From: Paucimonas sp.
GTDB lineage: Bacteria > Pseudomonadota > Gammaproteobacteria > Pseudomonadales > Pseudomonadaceae
DNA: 64,000 nt
Direction: 5' to 3'
Assembly: GCA_031253995.1 (NCBI GenBank)
Contig: JAIRVG010000028.1
Location: 1-64,000, forward strand
In this document: piece after piece, positions 27,858-38,927 of the stretch
Numbering within the stretch: position 1 is the first letter of the stretch
Layout of the letters: each line of letters opens with the position of its first letter
Program-made: the position numbers and the translations under genes
The notes under the pieces: model-generated
Seen by the model: the letters and a program-made list of their open reading frames with translations, nothing else
Told to the model about the DNA's origin: nothing
Databases searched by the model: none

Positions 27858-29488
27858 ATGTCACCCCCGGACCCTTTCATGACTACCCAGACCAGCGTCG
27901 CCCCACCTGCGGACGCGCTTGCAACACCCGCCCCCGGCTCCCGCGCGAGCCGTACCCCCGCCGTGATCTTCTGCAGCCTGCTGATCGGCGCCCTGCTCTA
28001 CACCGCCTGGAGCCTGGTGCACGACATCAATGCCAGCGGCACCCTGATCACCACCTGGACACCCTTTTTCCTGCTCGGCCTGGCGCTGCTGATCGCCCTC
28101 GGCTTCGAGTTCGTCAACGGTTTCCACGACACCGCCAACGCGGTGGCCACGGTGATCTACACCCACTCGCTACCGGCACGTTTCGCGGTGGTCTGGTCGG
28201 GGCTGTGGAATTTCTTCGGCGTGCTGTTTTCCAGCGGCGCGGTGGCCTTCGGCATCATCGCCCTGCTGCCGGTGGAACTGATCCTGCAGGTGGGTTCGTC
28301 CGCCGGTTTCGCCATGGTCTTCGCCCTGCTGCTGGCGGCAATCATCTGGAACCTCGGCACCTGGTGGCTGGGCCTGCCCGCCTCCTCCTCGCACACCCTG
28401 ATCGGCTCGATCATCGGCGTCGGCGTGGCCAATGCCCTGATGCACGGGCGCGATGGCACCTCCGGGGTGGACTGGGCCCAGGCCAGCAAGGTCGGCTATG
28501 CCCTGCTGTTCTCGCCGCTGCTGGGCTTCGCCTGCGCCGCCCTGCTGTTGCTCGGCCTGCGCAAGCTGGTGAAGAACCGCGCGCTGTACCAGGCACCGGT
28601 GGGCAACCAGCCGCCGCCGCTGTGGATCCGCAGCCTGCTGATCGTCACCTGCACCGGGGTGTCCTTCGCCCACGGCTCCAATGACGGACAGAAAGGCATG
28701 GGCCTGATCATGCTGATCCTGGTCGGCACCCTGCCCATGGCCTACGCGCTGAACCGCAGCGTGCCGGCGGAACACACGCAACAATTCGCCCTGGTTGCCG
28801 AAGACACCCGCCAGGCGCTCTCCGCCTACGCCACCCAGCCGCTGCTGAACGCCGAACCGCGCGAGGTGCTGACCACCTTCATCCGCGCCCCCGAAGACAA
28901 CTCCCTGCTGATTCCCGCCCTCGCCGAGTTGGCCGGCAGCATCGGCGAACAGGTCGGTGGCTATGGCTCGCTGGCGGCGATCCCCGCCGAGGCGGTGAGC
29001 AACGTGCGCAACGACATGTACCTGACCAGCGAGGCGATCCGCCTCATGGACAAGCACAAGCTGCTGGAAGTCGATCAAGAGACGCGGCAGACGGTGCAGG
29101 CCTTCAAGCAGGAAATCGACAACGCCACGCGCTTCATCCCGGTCTGGGTCAAGGTCGCCGTGGCACTGGCTTTGGGCCTGGGCACCATGGTCGGCTGGAA
29201 GCGCATCGTGGTTACCGTCGGCGAGAAGATCGGCAAGACCCACCTGACCTACGCCCAGGGCGCCTCCGCCGAGCTGGTGGCGATGTGCACCATTGGCGCG
29301 GCGGACCATTTCGGCCTGCCGGTGTCCACCACCCACGTGCTGTCCTCGGGGGTGGCCGGGACCATGGTCGCCAACGGCTCGGGCCTGCAGGGCCGGACCG
29401 TGCGCAACCTGGCGCTGGCCTGGGTGCTGACCTTGCCGATGTCGATCCTGTTGTCGGGCGGGCTCTACTGGTTCCTCACCCTGTTCAT

Positions 29489-29492
<4 letters not shown>
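27858..29492 (+). CDS. Inorganic phosphate transporter, PiT family
   Basis: Inner-membrane transporter of 544 residues. Both repeated PiT signatures are visible: [20 protein letters not shown] near residue 80 and [18 protein letters not shown] near residue 490, each within hydrophobic helices, with a soluble central loop of about 150 residues containing a PhoU-like helical stretch. The start at 27858 has GGAG eight bases upstream; an ATG seven codons later is possible. The stop overlaps the convergent sfnR-like gene by four bases, leaving no room for a terminator between them. Confidence 0.9.
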
Positions 29493-30553
<1,061 letters not shown>

Positions 30554-30777
30554 GAGGGCATTCCTGGCAAGGGTGGCGCGCCTTCATAGTGCACGAAACA
30601 AATTAGAACAAATAATTATTAATTTGCATTTATATATTCCAAAAACAAACAGTGCTGCTCCAGCAGCAACCGGGCAACAACCGTTGCGTGGCGATCAGCA
30701 TGGCGACCTGCACCCGGTACTGGCTGATTCTGCCGTAAGCCAAGCCGGACAAGGGCTGTAGCGCTTTTCCGCACATT

Positions 30778-30793
30778 TGGCATGGCTTTCGCT
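30778..30793 (+). promoter_or_regulatory. Sigma-54 (-24/-12) promoter of the hydrolase/monooxygenase pair
   Basis: The sequence TGGCATG-N4-TCGCT matches TGGCACG-N4-TTGCW at 10 of 12 scored positions, with GG and GC at exactly the required spacing. It ends 38 bases before the ATG at 30832. A-T rich DNA and two inverted repeats (TGCTGC-N4-GCAGCA at about 30650-30665 and GCAAC...GTTGC just after) lie upstream, where activator sites would be expected. Confidence 0.7.
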
Positions 30794-30831
30794 CAAGGGC
30801 TCTCGACCGTCGTTTCGTTCAAGGACCCCTC

Positions 30832-32055
30832 ATGAAACTGCCTCACCCCCTCGTCGTCGGCCTCAGCCTGCTGACCCTCTCCATCACTGCCCTGGCCGCT
30901 GAAACCCACGCGCCGAAACCCGACCCGCTGCAAGGCGACGGCCGGGTCTCGGCCTTCTACACCTGGGACAAGGCCATCCCCGCCACCCCGGGCAAGCTGC
31001 TGCGCAGCGAACCGCTGGAACAGACCCTGAGCCTGCCCGGCGCAGCCTCGCAACTGCGCATCCTCTACAGCTCCACCGATGGCATCGACGGCAAGACCCC
31101 GATCGCCGTCTCCGGTGCCCTGTTCATCCCCCATGGCAAGGCGCCGGAAGGCGGCTGGCCGGTGGTCACCTGGGGCCATGGCACCGTGGGCGTGGCGGAT
31201 GTCTGCGCGCCGTCCTGGGCCGGGCGCTCCTACCGCGACGTGCAGTACCTGGCGCGCTGGCTGAGCGAGGGCTACGCCATCGTCGCCACCGACTACCAGG
31301 GCCTCGGCACCCCCGGCGGCCATCCGCTGCTGAACAACCGCATGGCCGCCTACGGCATCCTCGACGCCGCGCGGGCGGTGATCGGCGGCGTGCCGGGCCT
31401 GGCCAACAAGGTCCTGGTGCTCGGCCAGTCGCAAGGTGGCGCCGGCGCCTTCGCCTCGGCCGCCTACGCGCCGACCTACGCCCCGGACCTGGGCCTGAAA
31501 GGCAGCGTCGGGACCGGGGTGATCTACACCGTTGGCAGCAAAAATGTCGGCGAGCAGGACCCGGACAAGGTCGATGCCTCCCTCGCCTACGGCTTCTACA
31601 CCCTGCTCGCCGCCCAGCAGTACAACCCCAGGATCGACCCGCGGGACTACTACACCGACAAGGCCCTGCCGCTGTTCGAGCAGGCCCGTACCAGTTGCCT
31701 GGCGGCGCTCACCGCCGACGTCATCGGCACCGGCCTGACCCCGGCCAACACGCGCAAGGCCAATGACGGCGAGCAGCTCAAGGCCTGGCAGGCCCAGGTC
31801 AGCTACCCGACGCTGAAGCTGGCGCAGCCGATCTTCATCGGCACCGGCGCGGAAGACAAGACACCCGCCGCCTCGACCCAGCTCGCCCTGATGCAGGACG
31901 CCTGCAAGGCCGGCTCGGTGGTGGAAGGCCACCTGTACAAGGGCCTCGGCCACAGCGAGACGGTCAACGCCTCGCTCAAGGACTCCCTGCCCTTCGCCCG
32001 CAAGGTCTTCAGCGGCCAGGCGGTCGCGCCGATCTGCAACCCCACCGTGCAATAA
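30832..32055 (+). CDS. Secreted alpha/beta-hydrolase (secretory lipase-like)
   Basis: Protein of 407 residues with a signal peptide (about residues 1-22, ending ALA) and so probably periplasmic or exported. Catalytic residues of an alpha/beta-hydrolase are visible: nucleophile Ser in LGQSQGGAG, acid in IGTGAEDKTP, His in GLGHSETV. The overall pattern resembles the secretory lipase (LIP) family. It is 12 bases upstream of a flavin monooxygenase and shares a sigma-54 promoter, suggesting that it frees an ester-linked substrate for that enzyme; this is inference. Confidence 0.78.
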   Translation: MKLPHPLVVGLSLLTLSITALAAETHAPKPDPLQGDGRVSAFYTWDKAIPATPGKLLRSEPLEQTLSLPGAASQLRILYSSTDGIDGKTPIAVSGALFIPHGKAPEGGWPVVTWGHGTVGVADVCAPSWAGRSYRDVQYLARWLSEGYAIVATDYQGLGTPGGHPLLNNRMAAYGILDAARAVIGGVPGLANKVLVLGQSQGGAGAFASAAYAPTYAPDLGLKGSVGTGVIYTVGSKNVGEQDPDKVDASLAYGFYTLLAAQQYNPRIDPRDYYTDKALPLFEQARTSCLAALTADVIGTGLTPANTRKANDGEQLKAWQAQVSYPTLKLAQPIFIGTGAEDKTPAASTQLALMQDACKAGSVVEGHLYKGLGHSETVNASLKDSLPFARKVFSGQAVAPICNPTVQ

Positions 32056-32067
32056 GGACATCGCCCC

Positions 32068-33258
32068 ATGAGCATCGAATTCTTCACCCGCCTGCCGCTG
32101 CACGGCGAGACCCAGTTCCTGCCGGGCGATCCGCGCAACCGCGGCGACTGGCACCCCGGCGGCGACAGCACCGGTGCCGTCTCCGGTTTCCGTGTCGGCG
32201 ACCACTTCACCTACATCGACTACCTCGGGCAGATCGCCAAGGCCGCGGAGATCAACGGCTTCGGCGGCGTGCTGATGGTCAACGCGCCCTACGGCGAGGA
32301 GCCGTGGACGGTGTGCTCGCTGCTGGCCCGGGAAACCCGCACCCTCAACTACGTGGCGGCGTTCCAGCCCTATCACTACACGCCGTGGGTGGCGGTGCAG
32401 CAGGCGGCCACCTACCAGCGCGCCACCGGCAACCGGCTGATCTGGAACATCATCAATGGCGGCTCGGATGCGGTGCAGCGCCAGGTCGGCGATTTCTTCG
32501 AGCATGACGACCGCTATGAACGCGCCACCGAGTTCATGGATGTGGTGCGTGGTTACTGGAGCTCGGAGAACTTCCACTACGACGGGCGCTTCTTCAAGGC
32601 CGAGGGTGGGGGCCTGCGCGGACCGCAGAAGAAGGCCGAGCTGCCGTTGATCTGCACGGCGGGCTCGTCGATCCCGGCGCGGGAATTCGCCGCCAAGCAT
32701 GCCGACTTCTACCTGATGCGCGCCGAGCACCCGGACAAGATCCGCGAGCTGATCGCCGATATCCGTGAACGGGCGTTGAAGTACGGGCGCAGCGAGGTGA
32801 TTCGCTTTGGCCTGTCCATCGACGTGATCACCCGCGAGACCGAGGAACTGGCGTTGGCCGAGGCCAAGCGCTTCTTCGATGAAGGGGTGGCGAAGAACAC
32901 CATCAAGGCCGCGGCGGCCCATGCCGGGCTACGGACGGCGCGCAAGCTGAGTTATGAGGAGGAGTACGGCGACCGCGAGGCGAGCAAGCGCTTCGATGAG
33001 TTCTTCATCTACCCGAATGTCTGGGCCGGGTTCGGCTATATCGGTATTCCGCCGGGGCTGGCGCTGGTGGGGAGCTACCAGAACGTGGTGGCGCGGATTC
33101 GCGAGTACAACGACCTGGGGATCGATGTGTTCTTCCTGGCGGGGTATCCGCATCTGGAAGAGGCTTATCGGTTGGGGGAGCATATCCTTCCGCATTTTCG
33201 CGGGGAGCGGGAGGCTTTGAAGCGGGTGGCTTTGCCTGGGTTTAAAGTGGCGGGCTGA
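32068..33258 (+). CDS. LLM-class FMNH2-dependent monooxygenase (SsuD/SfnG-like)
   Basis: Protein of 396 residues of the bacterial luciferase-like family. The N-terminal barrel segment FFTRLPLHGE, the loop RNRGDWHP, the RLIWNIINGG strand and ICTAGSSIPAREFAAKHADF near residue 195 are typical of alkanesulfonate and dimethylsulfone monooxygenases. These cleave C-S bonds and release sulfite, using FMNH2 from a separate reductase that is not encoded here. Its place next to an SfnR-like activator and behind a sigma-54 promoter supports a role in sulfur scavenging. Confidence 0.8.
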   Translation: MSIEFFTRLPLHGETQFLPGDPRNRGDWHPGGDSTGAVSGFRVGDHFTYIDYLGQIAKAAEINGFGGVLMVNAPYGEEPWTVCSLLARETRTLNYVAAFQPYHYTPWVAVQQAATYQRATGNRLIWNIINGGSDAVQRQVGDFFEHDDRYERATEFMDVVRGYWSSENFHYDGRFFKAEGGGLRGPQKKAELPLICTAGSSIPAREFAAKHADFYLMRAEHPDKIRELIADIRERALKYGRSEVIRFGLSIDVITRETEELALAEAKRFFDEGVAKNTIKAAAAHAGLRTARKLSYEEEYGDREASKRFDEFFIYPNVWAGFGYIGIPPGLALVGSYQNVVARIREYNDLGIDVFFLAGYPHLEEAYRLGEHILPHFRGEREALKRVALPGFKVAG

Positions 33259-33278
33259 TACCCCTTCATTGCTCTTTC

Positions 33279-33363
33279 GGGCCTCATCGCTGGCAAGCCA
33301 GCTCCCACAGGTTCAGCGGTGCACACAATCCCTGTGGGAGCTGGCTTGCCAGCGATAGGGCCC
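33279..33363. repeat. REP doublet (inverted pair)
   Basis: Two copies of a palindromic unit in opposite orientation: 33279-33311 and 33331-33363, each containing the core GAGCTGGCTTGCCAGC or its complement. It lies between the convergent LLM monooxygenase and hpaA genes. The same unit recurs at six other sites in the window. Confidence 0.92.
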
Positions 33364-33374
33364 GAGAGAACACC

Positions 33375-34262
33375 CTAGCGCAACCCGCCCTGGCGCAACC
33401 GATACTCCCCCGGCGTCACCTGCGCATAGCGCAAAAAGAACCGGCTGAAATACGCCGGATCCTTGAACCCCAGGCTATAGCAGATCTCGTTCGCCGAACT
33501 CCCGGTGAACAGCAGCAACCGCTTGGCCTCCTGCATCACCCTTTCCAGCACCAGGCGCTTGGACGGCAGGTCGGCGATGCGCCGGCACACATCGTTCAGC
33601 CGCGCCTCGGTCACTCCGATCCCTTCGGCATAGCGCGACAGCGGCCAGTGCTCCAGGTAATGCGCCTCGATCAGTTCGTTGAAACGATGGAAAATCTGCA
33701 GGTCCTCATGCCGCGTGGTCCGCGCCGGCAGTGAACGGGCACACAAGCGCAGCAGGCTGATCATCAGCAGCCGGGTCAGGCTGTGCAACGCCGCGTCCCT
33801 GCCCGCCTCCGTCCCTTCCACTTCCCCGCGCAACAGATCGAAAAGCATCTCCAGCCGCTGCGCCTCGACCAGCCCGTCCAGCGCCACGCACGCCGGCGCC
33901 ACCTGCGCACCCGGCGCCAAACCGGGATCGGCTTCGAGCAACTGCCACACCAATTGTTGGCGCACCGTCAGCACATGCCCGTCCGCGTCCGGCTCGGTGA
34001 CGAAGGAATGGGGAATGGTCGGCGGGGTCAGGAAGAACATCGGCCCGGATTCGACGTACTGCTGGTCATCCAGGTACACCCGCACCGTGCCCGACTTGAC
34101 GTAGTGCACCTGGAAGAACCGGTCATGCCGGTGCACCGGCATGTTGCGGCCGAAGAACCCGGCCAGGTTGCCGAGCTTGTCGTAGTGGACTTCCGAGTCG
34201 CTGTAGCGCTGGTCGTAGACCTGGCCGATGTTGATGTTGGGGATCGGCGTGCGATCGCTCAT
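33375..34262 (-). CDS. hpaA: AraC-family regulator of 4-hydroxyphenylacetate catabolism
   Basis: Protein of 295 residues matching HpaA. The N-terminal cupin-like sensing domain contains NMPVHRHDRFFQVHYVKSG; the C-terminal AraC HTH pair (residues about 190-290) includes the signature ICYSLGFKDPAYFSRFF. HpaA activates the monooxygenase genes hpaBC in response to 4-hydroxyphenylacetate in enteric bacteria. Here it diverges from the homoprotocatechuate genes, and no hpaBC is within the window, so it may act at a distance. Confidence 0.9.
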   Translation of the reverse strand: MSDRTPIPNINIGQVYDQRYSDSEVHYDKLGNLAGFFGRNMPVHRHDRFFQVHYVKSGTVRVYLDDQQYVESGPMFFLTPPTIPHSFVTEPDADGHVLTVRQQLVWQLLEADPGLAPGAQVAPACVALDGLVEAQRLEMLFDLLRGEVEGTEAGRDAALHSLTRLLMISLLRLCARSLPARTTRHEDLQIFHRFNELIEAHYLEHWPLSRYAEGIGVTEARLNDVCRRIADLPSKRLVLERVMQEAKRLLLFTGSSANEICYSLGFKDPAYFSRFFLRYAQVTPGEYRLRQGGLR

Positions 34263-34338
34263 GTGCCCTTACCTCATACCGCTTCTTGTTCTGCCCGCCA
34301 GCTTACCGCGCCGTCGAGTGCACGGCAGCTTGCATTTC

Positions 34339-34374
34339 GTTAACATCTTAATTATAACGTTAACACATTAACAA
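34339..34374. promoter_or_regulatory. Twin inverted motifs before hpaG1, candidate HpaR operators
   Basis: Two copies of GTTAA-N4-TTAA at 34339-34354 and 34359-34374, centres 20 bases apart (two helical turns), in an A-T rich patch within the hpaA-hpaG1 gap. The second copy, GTTAACACATTAACAA, matches the motif in front of hpaR (42390-42405) outside the four central bases. HpaR is a MarR-type repressor of this operon, so these are probably its sites. Confidence 0.65.
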
Positions 34375-34425
34375 TTATCCCCGCGGGGCACCCTGTGTCG
34401 TCCCGCCCACTGCCAGGAGAAGAGC

Positions 34426-35094
34426 ATGAGCCGTGCCCTGCATGACGCTGCCACCGGCACCCTGTTCGGCGTCGCGCTGAACTACAAGGGGCTGCTGGAA
34501 CAGCGTCTCGCCGAATTCGAACAGGCGCCGTACCAGAAGCCACCGGTCAAGCCGGTGCTGTTCATCAAGACCCCCAACACCCGCAATGGCCACGGCCAGC
34601 CCGTGATCTACCCGCAAGGCGTCGAACGCCTGCAGGCCGGCCCGGCCCTGGGCGTGGTGATCGGCAAGCGCGCCAGCCGCGTCAGCGCCGAACAGGCCCT
34701 GGAGCACGTCGCCGGTTTCACCATCGTCAACGAATTCAGCCTGCCGGAAGAGAGCTACTACCGCCCGGCGGTCAAGGCCAAGTGCCGCGACGGCTTCTGC
34801 GTGATCGGCCCTGAACTGGTGCCTGTCGCACAGGTCGCCGACCCGCATGCCCTGGACATCCGCCTGTTCATCAACGGCGAAGTCCGCCAGCAGAACAGCA
34901 CCGCCAACCTGGTGCGCGGCATCCCGCAACTGATCGCGGAAATCACCGAGTTCATGACCCTGCATGAAGGCGACGTGCTGATCACCGGCACCCCGGAAGG
35001 CCGCGCCGACGTCAAGCCGGGCGACCAGGTCGAAATCGAAATCACCGGGCTCGGCCGCCTGGCCAACCCGATCGTCGCCGAGGAGGCTCACTGA
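34426..35094 (+). CDS. hpaG1: OPET decarboxylase/HHDD isomerase, N-terminal-type subunit
   Basis: Protein of 222 residues of the fumarylacetoacetate hydrolase fold, matching the HpaG1 half of the bifunctional HpaG/HpcE enzyme. It contains GVALNYKGLLEQR, the KTPNTRNGHG loop and GTPEGRADVKPGDQVEIEI near the end. With HpaG2 it decarboxylates 5-oxo-pent-3-ene-1,2,5-tricarboxylate and isomerises the product. GGAGAAGAG precedes the ATG. The stop overlaps the hpaG2 start (TGATG), so separate genes encode what is a fused protein in E. coli. Confidence 0.93.
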   Translation: MSRALHDAATGTLFGVALNYKGLLEQRLAEFEQAPYQKPPVKPVLFIKTPNTRNGHGQPVIYPQGVERLQAGPALGVVIGKRASRVSAEQALEHVAGFTIVNEFSLPEESYYRPAVKAKCRDGFCVIGPELVPVAQVADPHALDIRLFINGEVRQQNSTANLVRGIPQLIAEITEFMTLHEGDVLITGTPEGRADVKPGDQVEIEITGLGRLANPIVAEEAH

Positions 35095-35866
35095 TGAAAC
35101 ACGCTCGTATCCGTTTCCAGGGTGACGTCCACGCGGTGACCGTGGAGGCCGACAACGCCGTGCGCCTGGCCGATGGCCGCCTGATCGCCGAAGACCAGGT
35201 CGAGTGGCTGCCGCCCGCCAACGGCAGCATGTTCGCCCTCGGCCTCAACTATGCCGACCACGCCGCCGAGCTGGCCTTCGCGCCGCCGACCGAGCCGCTG
35301 GCCTTCGTCAAGTCGCCGGGCACCTACACCGGCCACAACGCCATCACCTGGCGCCCGGACAACATCACGTACATGCACTACGAGTGCGAGCTGGTGGCCG
35401 TGATCGGCAAGCCGGCGCGCAACGTCAAGCGCGAGGACGCCCTGGAGTACCTGGCGGGCTACACGGTCTGCAACGACTACGCCATCCGCGACTACCTCGA
35501 GAACTACTACCGCCCCAACCTGCGGGTGAAGAACCGCGACTGCACCACCCCGGTCGGTCCGTGGATCGTCGACGTGGCCGACGTGCCGGATCCGTCCAAC
35601 CTGACCCTGCGCACCTGGATCAACGGTGAGCTGAAACAGGAAGGCTCGACCCGCGACATGATCTTCGACATCCCCTACCTGATCGAATACCTGTCCAGCT
35701 TCATGACCCTGCAACCGGGCGACATGATCGCCACCGGCACCCCGGAAGGCCTGGCCGACGTGGTCCCGGGCGATGAAGTGGTGGTGGAAGTGGAAGGTGT
35801 CGGCCGCCTGGTCAACCGCATCGTCAGCGAAGCCGAGTTCTTCGCTCACTACAACAAAGCAGAGGC

Positions 35867-35870
<4 letters not shown>
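35094..35870 (+). CDS. hpaG2: OPET decarboxylase/HHDD isomerase, C-terminal-type subunit
   Basis: Protein of 258 residues of the FAH family, paralogous to HpaG1. The metal-binding acidic residues of the FAH fold are in MHYECELVAVIGK and the following strand; GTPEGLADVVPGDEVVVE closes the domain as in HpaG1. It overlaps hpaG1 at its start and hpaE at its end (ATGA), so the three are coupled. Acts in the cytosol in the lower homoprotocatechuate pathway. Confidence 0.93.
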
Positions 35871-37336
<1,466 letters not shown>

Positions 37337-37378
37337 CCGGTAGATGAGGTTGCCTCGAACCTGAGGCCACCTCGATCC

Positions 37379-37471
37379 CCTGTGGGAGCTGGCTTGCCAG
37401 CGATAGGGCCATCAGCAACACCGCAGGGTGTCAGTCAGGGCCTCATCGCTGGCAAGCCAGCTCCCACAGGG
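37379..37471. repeat. REP doublet inside the hpa operon
   Basis: Inverted pair of the window's REP unit (37379-37410 and 37437-37471) in the 169-base gap between hpaE and hpaD. It would form a strong hairpin in the polycistronic RNA and could stabilise or attenuate it. Confidence 0.9.
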
Positions 37472-37505
37472 ACCGTGCAACCAACAAGAAACCAGGAGTT
37501 CCATC

Positions 37506-38363
37506 ATGGGCGAAGTCGTCCTGGCAGCCAAAGTCTGCCACGTCCCCTCGATGTACCTGTCCGAGCTGCCGGGCAAGCACCACGGCTGCCGTGAAGCGGC
37601 CATCGCCGGACACAAGGAAATCGGCCGCCGCGCCCGCGAGCTGGGTGCCGACACCGCCGTGGTGTTCGACGTGCACTGGCTGGTCAACAGCGCCTACCAC
37701 ATCAACTGTGGCGAGCACTTCGAAGGCATCTACACCAGCAACGAACTGCCCCATTTCATCAAGGACATGGCCTACGAATACCCCGGCTGCCCCGAGCTGG
37801 GCGAGCTGATCGCCGCCGAGGCCAATGCCGCCGGCGTGCGCACCCAGGCCCACAATATCCCGAGCCTGGAGCTGGAATACGGCACCCTGGTCCCGATGCG
37901 CTACATGCACATGGGCGTGCCGGACGAAGAAAAACTGCAGGTCGTGTCCATCGCCGCCTGGTGCGCCTGGCACCGCCTGGAAGACAGCATGGCCTTCGGC
38001 GCCGCCGTGCGCCGTGCCATCGAGAAGAGTGATCGCAAGGTCCTGGTGCTGGCCTCCGGCTCCCTCTCCCACCGCTTCTCCGACGACCGCAACGCCGAAG
38101 CCAACATCCACAACTGGACCCGCGAATTCGACAAGCAGGTCGACATGCGCGTCGTCGAGCTGTGGAAGCAAGGTCGCTTCAAGGAGTTCTGCGCGATGCT
38201 CCCGGACTACGCCGCGCACTGCTACGGCGAAGGCGGCATGCACGACACCGCGATGCTCCTCGGCCTGCTCGGCGGCGCCGACTACGACAAGCCGGTCGAG
38301 GTCCTGACCGAAGCCTTCGGCAGCTCCGGTACCGGCCAGATCAACGCGATCTTCCCGCTTTGA
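37506..38363 (+). CDS. hpaD: 3,4-dihydroxyphenylacetate 2,3-dioxygenase
   Basis: Extradiol ring-cleavage dioxygenase of 285 residues, LigB-type (class III). It opens homoprotocatechuate between C2 and C3 using Fe(II). Visible family features are the early histidine region LPGKHHGCREAAIAGH, VFDVHWLVNSAYHINC with a metal-site histidine, and ASGSLSHRFSDD. The start at 37506 follows CCAGGAG; upstream in-frame sequence is REP-derived and not coding. It is the first enzyme of the lower pathway, although placed fourth in the cluster. Confidence 0.94.
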   Translation: MGEVVLAAKVCHVPSMYLSELPGKHHGCREAAIAGHKEIGRRARELGADTAVVFDVHWLVNSAYHINCGEHFEGIYTSNELPHFIKDMAYEYPGCPELGELIAAEANAAGVRTQAHNIPSLELEYGTLVPMRYMHMGVPDEEKLQVVSIAAWCAWHRLEDSMAFGAAVRRAIEKSDRKVLVLASGSLSHRFSDDRNAEANIHNWTREFDKQVDMRVVELWKQGRFKEFCAMLPDYAAHCYGEGGMHDTAMLLGLLGGADYDKPVEVLTEAFGSSGTGQINAIFPL

Positions 38364-38373
38364 AGCAGCTTCA

Positions 38374-38460
38374 AGCTTCAAGCTACAAGCCACAAGAAAC
38401 AGCGGTTCGCCGCGACCTTGAAATCGACGCAAACCTTCTTGCCGCTTGCAGCTTGAAGCT
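38374..38460. repeat. Long inverted repeat between hpaD and hpaF
   Basis: A 17-base arm (38374-38390) containing AGCTTCAAGCTACAAGC pairs with 38444-38460 with one mismatch, spaced by 53 bases. It belongs to a different repeat type from the REP doublets of the window, of the AGCTTGAAGCT kind common between Pseudomonas genes. It could form a hairpin in the hpa mRNA. Confidence 0.75.
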
Positions 38461-38482
38461 TAACGACGAAGGAGTCTGAGCA

Positions 38483-38875
38483 ATGCCTCATTTCATCGCT
38501 GAAATCACCGACAACATCGAACAGCAAGCCGACCTGCCCGGCCTGTTCGAGAAGGTCCACGCCACCCTCGGCGCCAGCGGCGTGTTTCCCCTCGGCGGCA
38601 TCCGCAGCCGCGCGGTACGCCTGGACACCTGGCGCATGGCCGACGGCAAGCACGACTACGCCTTCGTCCACATGACCCTCAAGGTCGGCCACGGCCGCGA
38701 CCTGGAAACCCGCACCCAGGTCGCCGAGCAACTGTTCGCGGTGATCACCGAGCACTTCGCCGCACTGCAGGCCGAGCGCCTGCTGGCCCTGTCGTTCGAG
38801 ATGACCGAACTGCACCCGCAACTCAACTTCAAGCAGAACAACGTCCACGCATTCCTGAAAAACCAGGCGGGTTGA
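38483..38875 (+). CDS. hpaF: 5-carboxymethyl-2-hydroxymuconate isomerase
   Basis: Protein of 130 residues of the tautomerase superfamily (CHMI), beginning MPHFIAEITDNIE with the catalytic N-terminal proline after the initiator Met. It isomerises CHM to 5-oxo-pent-3-ene-1,2,5-tricarboxylate for HpaG. FKQNNVHAFLKN is the family-typical end. GAAGGAG precedes the start. Confidence 0.93.
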   Translation: MPHFIAEITDNIEQQADLPGLFEKVHATLGASGVFPLGGIRSRAVRLDTWRMADGKHDYAFVHMTLKVGHGRDLETRTQVAEQLFAVITEHFAALQAERLLALSFEMTELHPQLNFKQNNVHAFLKNQAG

Positions 38876-38927
38876 CCTCCCTGCCTTTCCCTTCAACGGC
38901 CCCACTCTGACAAAAAAGAACAAGATC

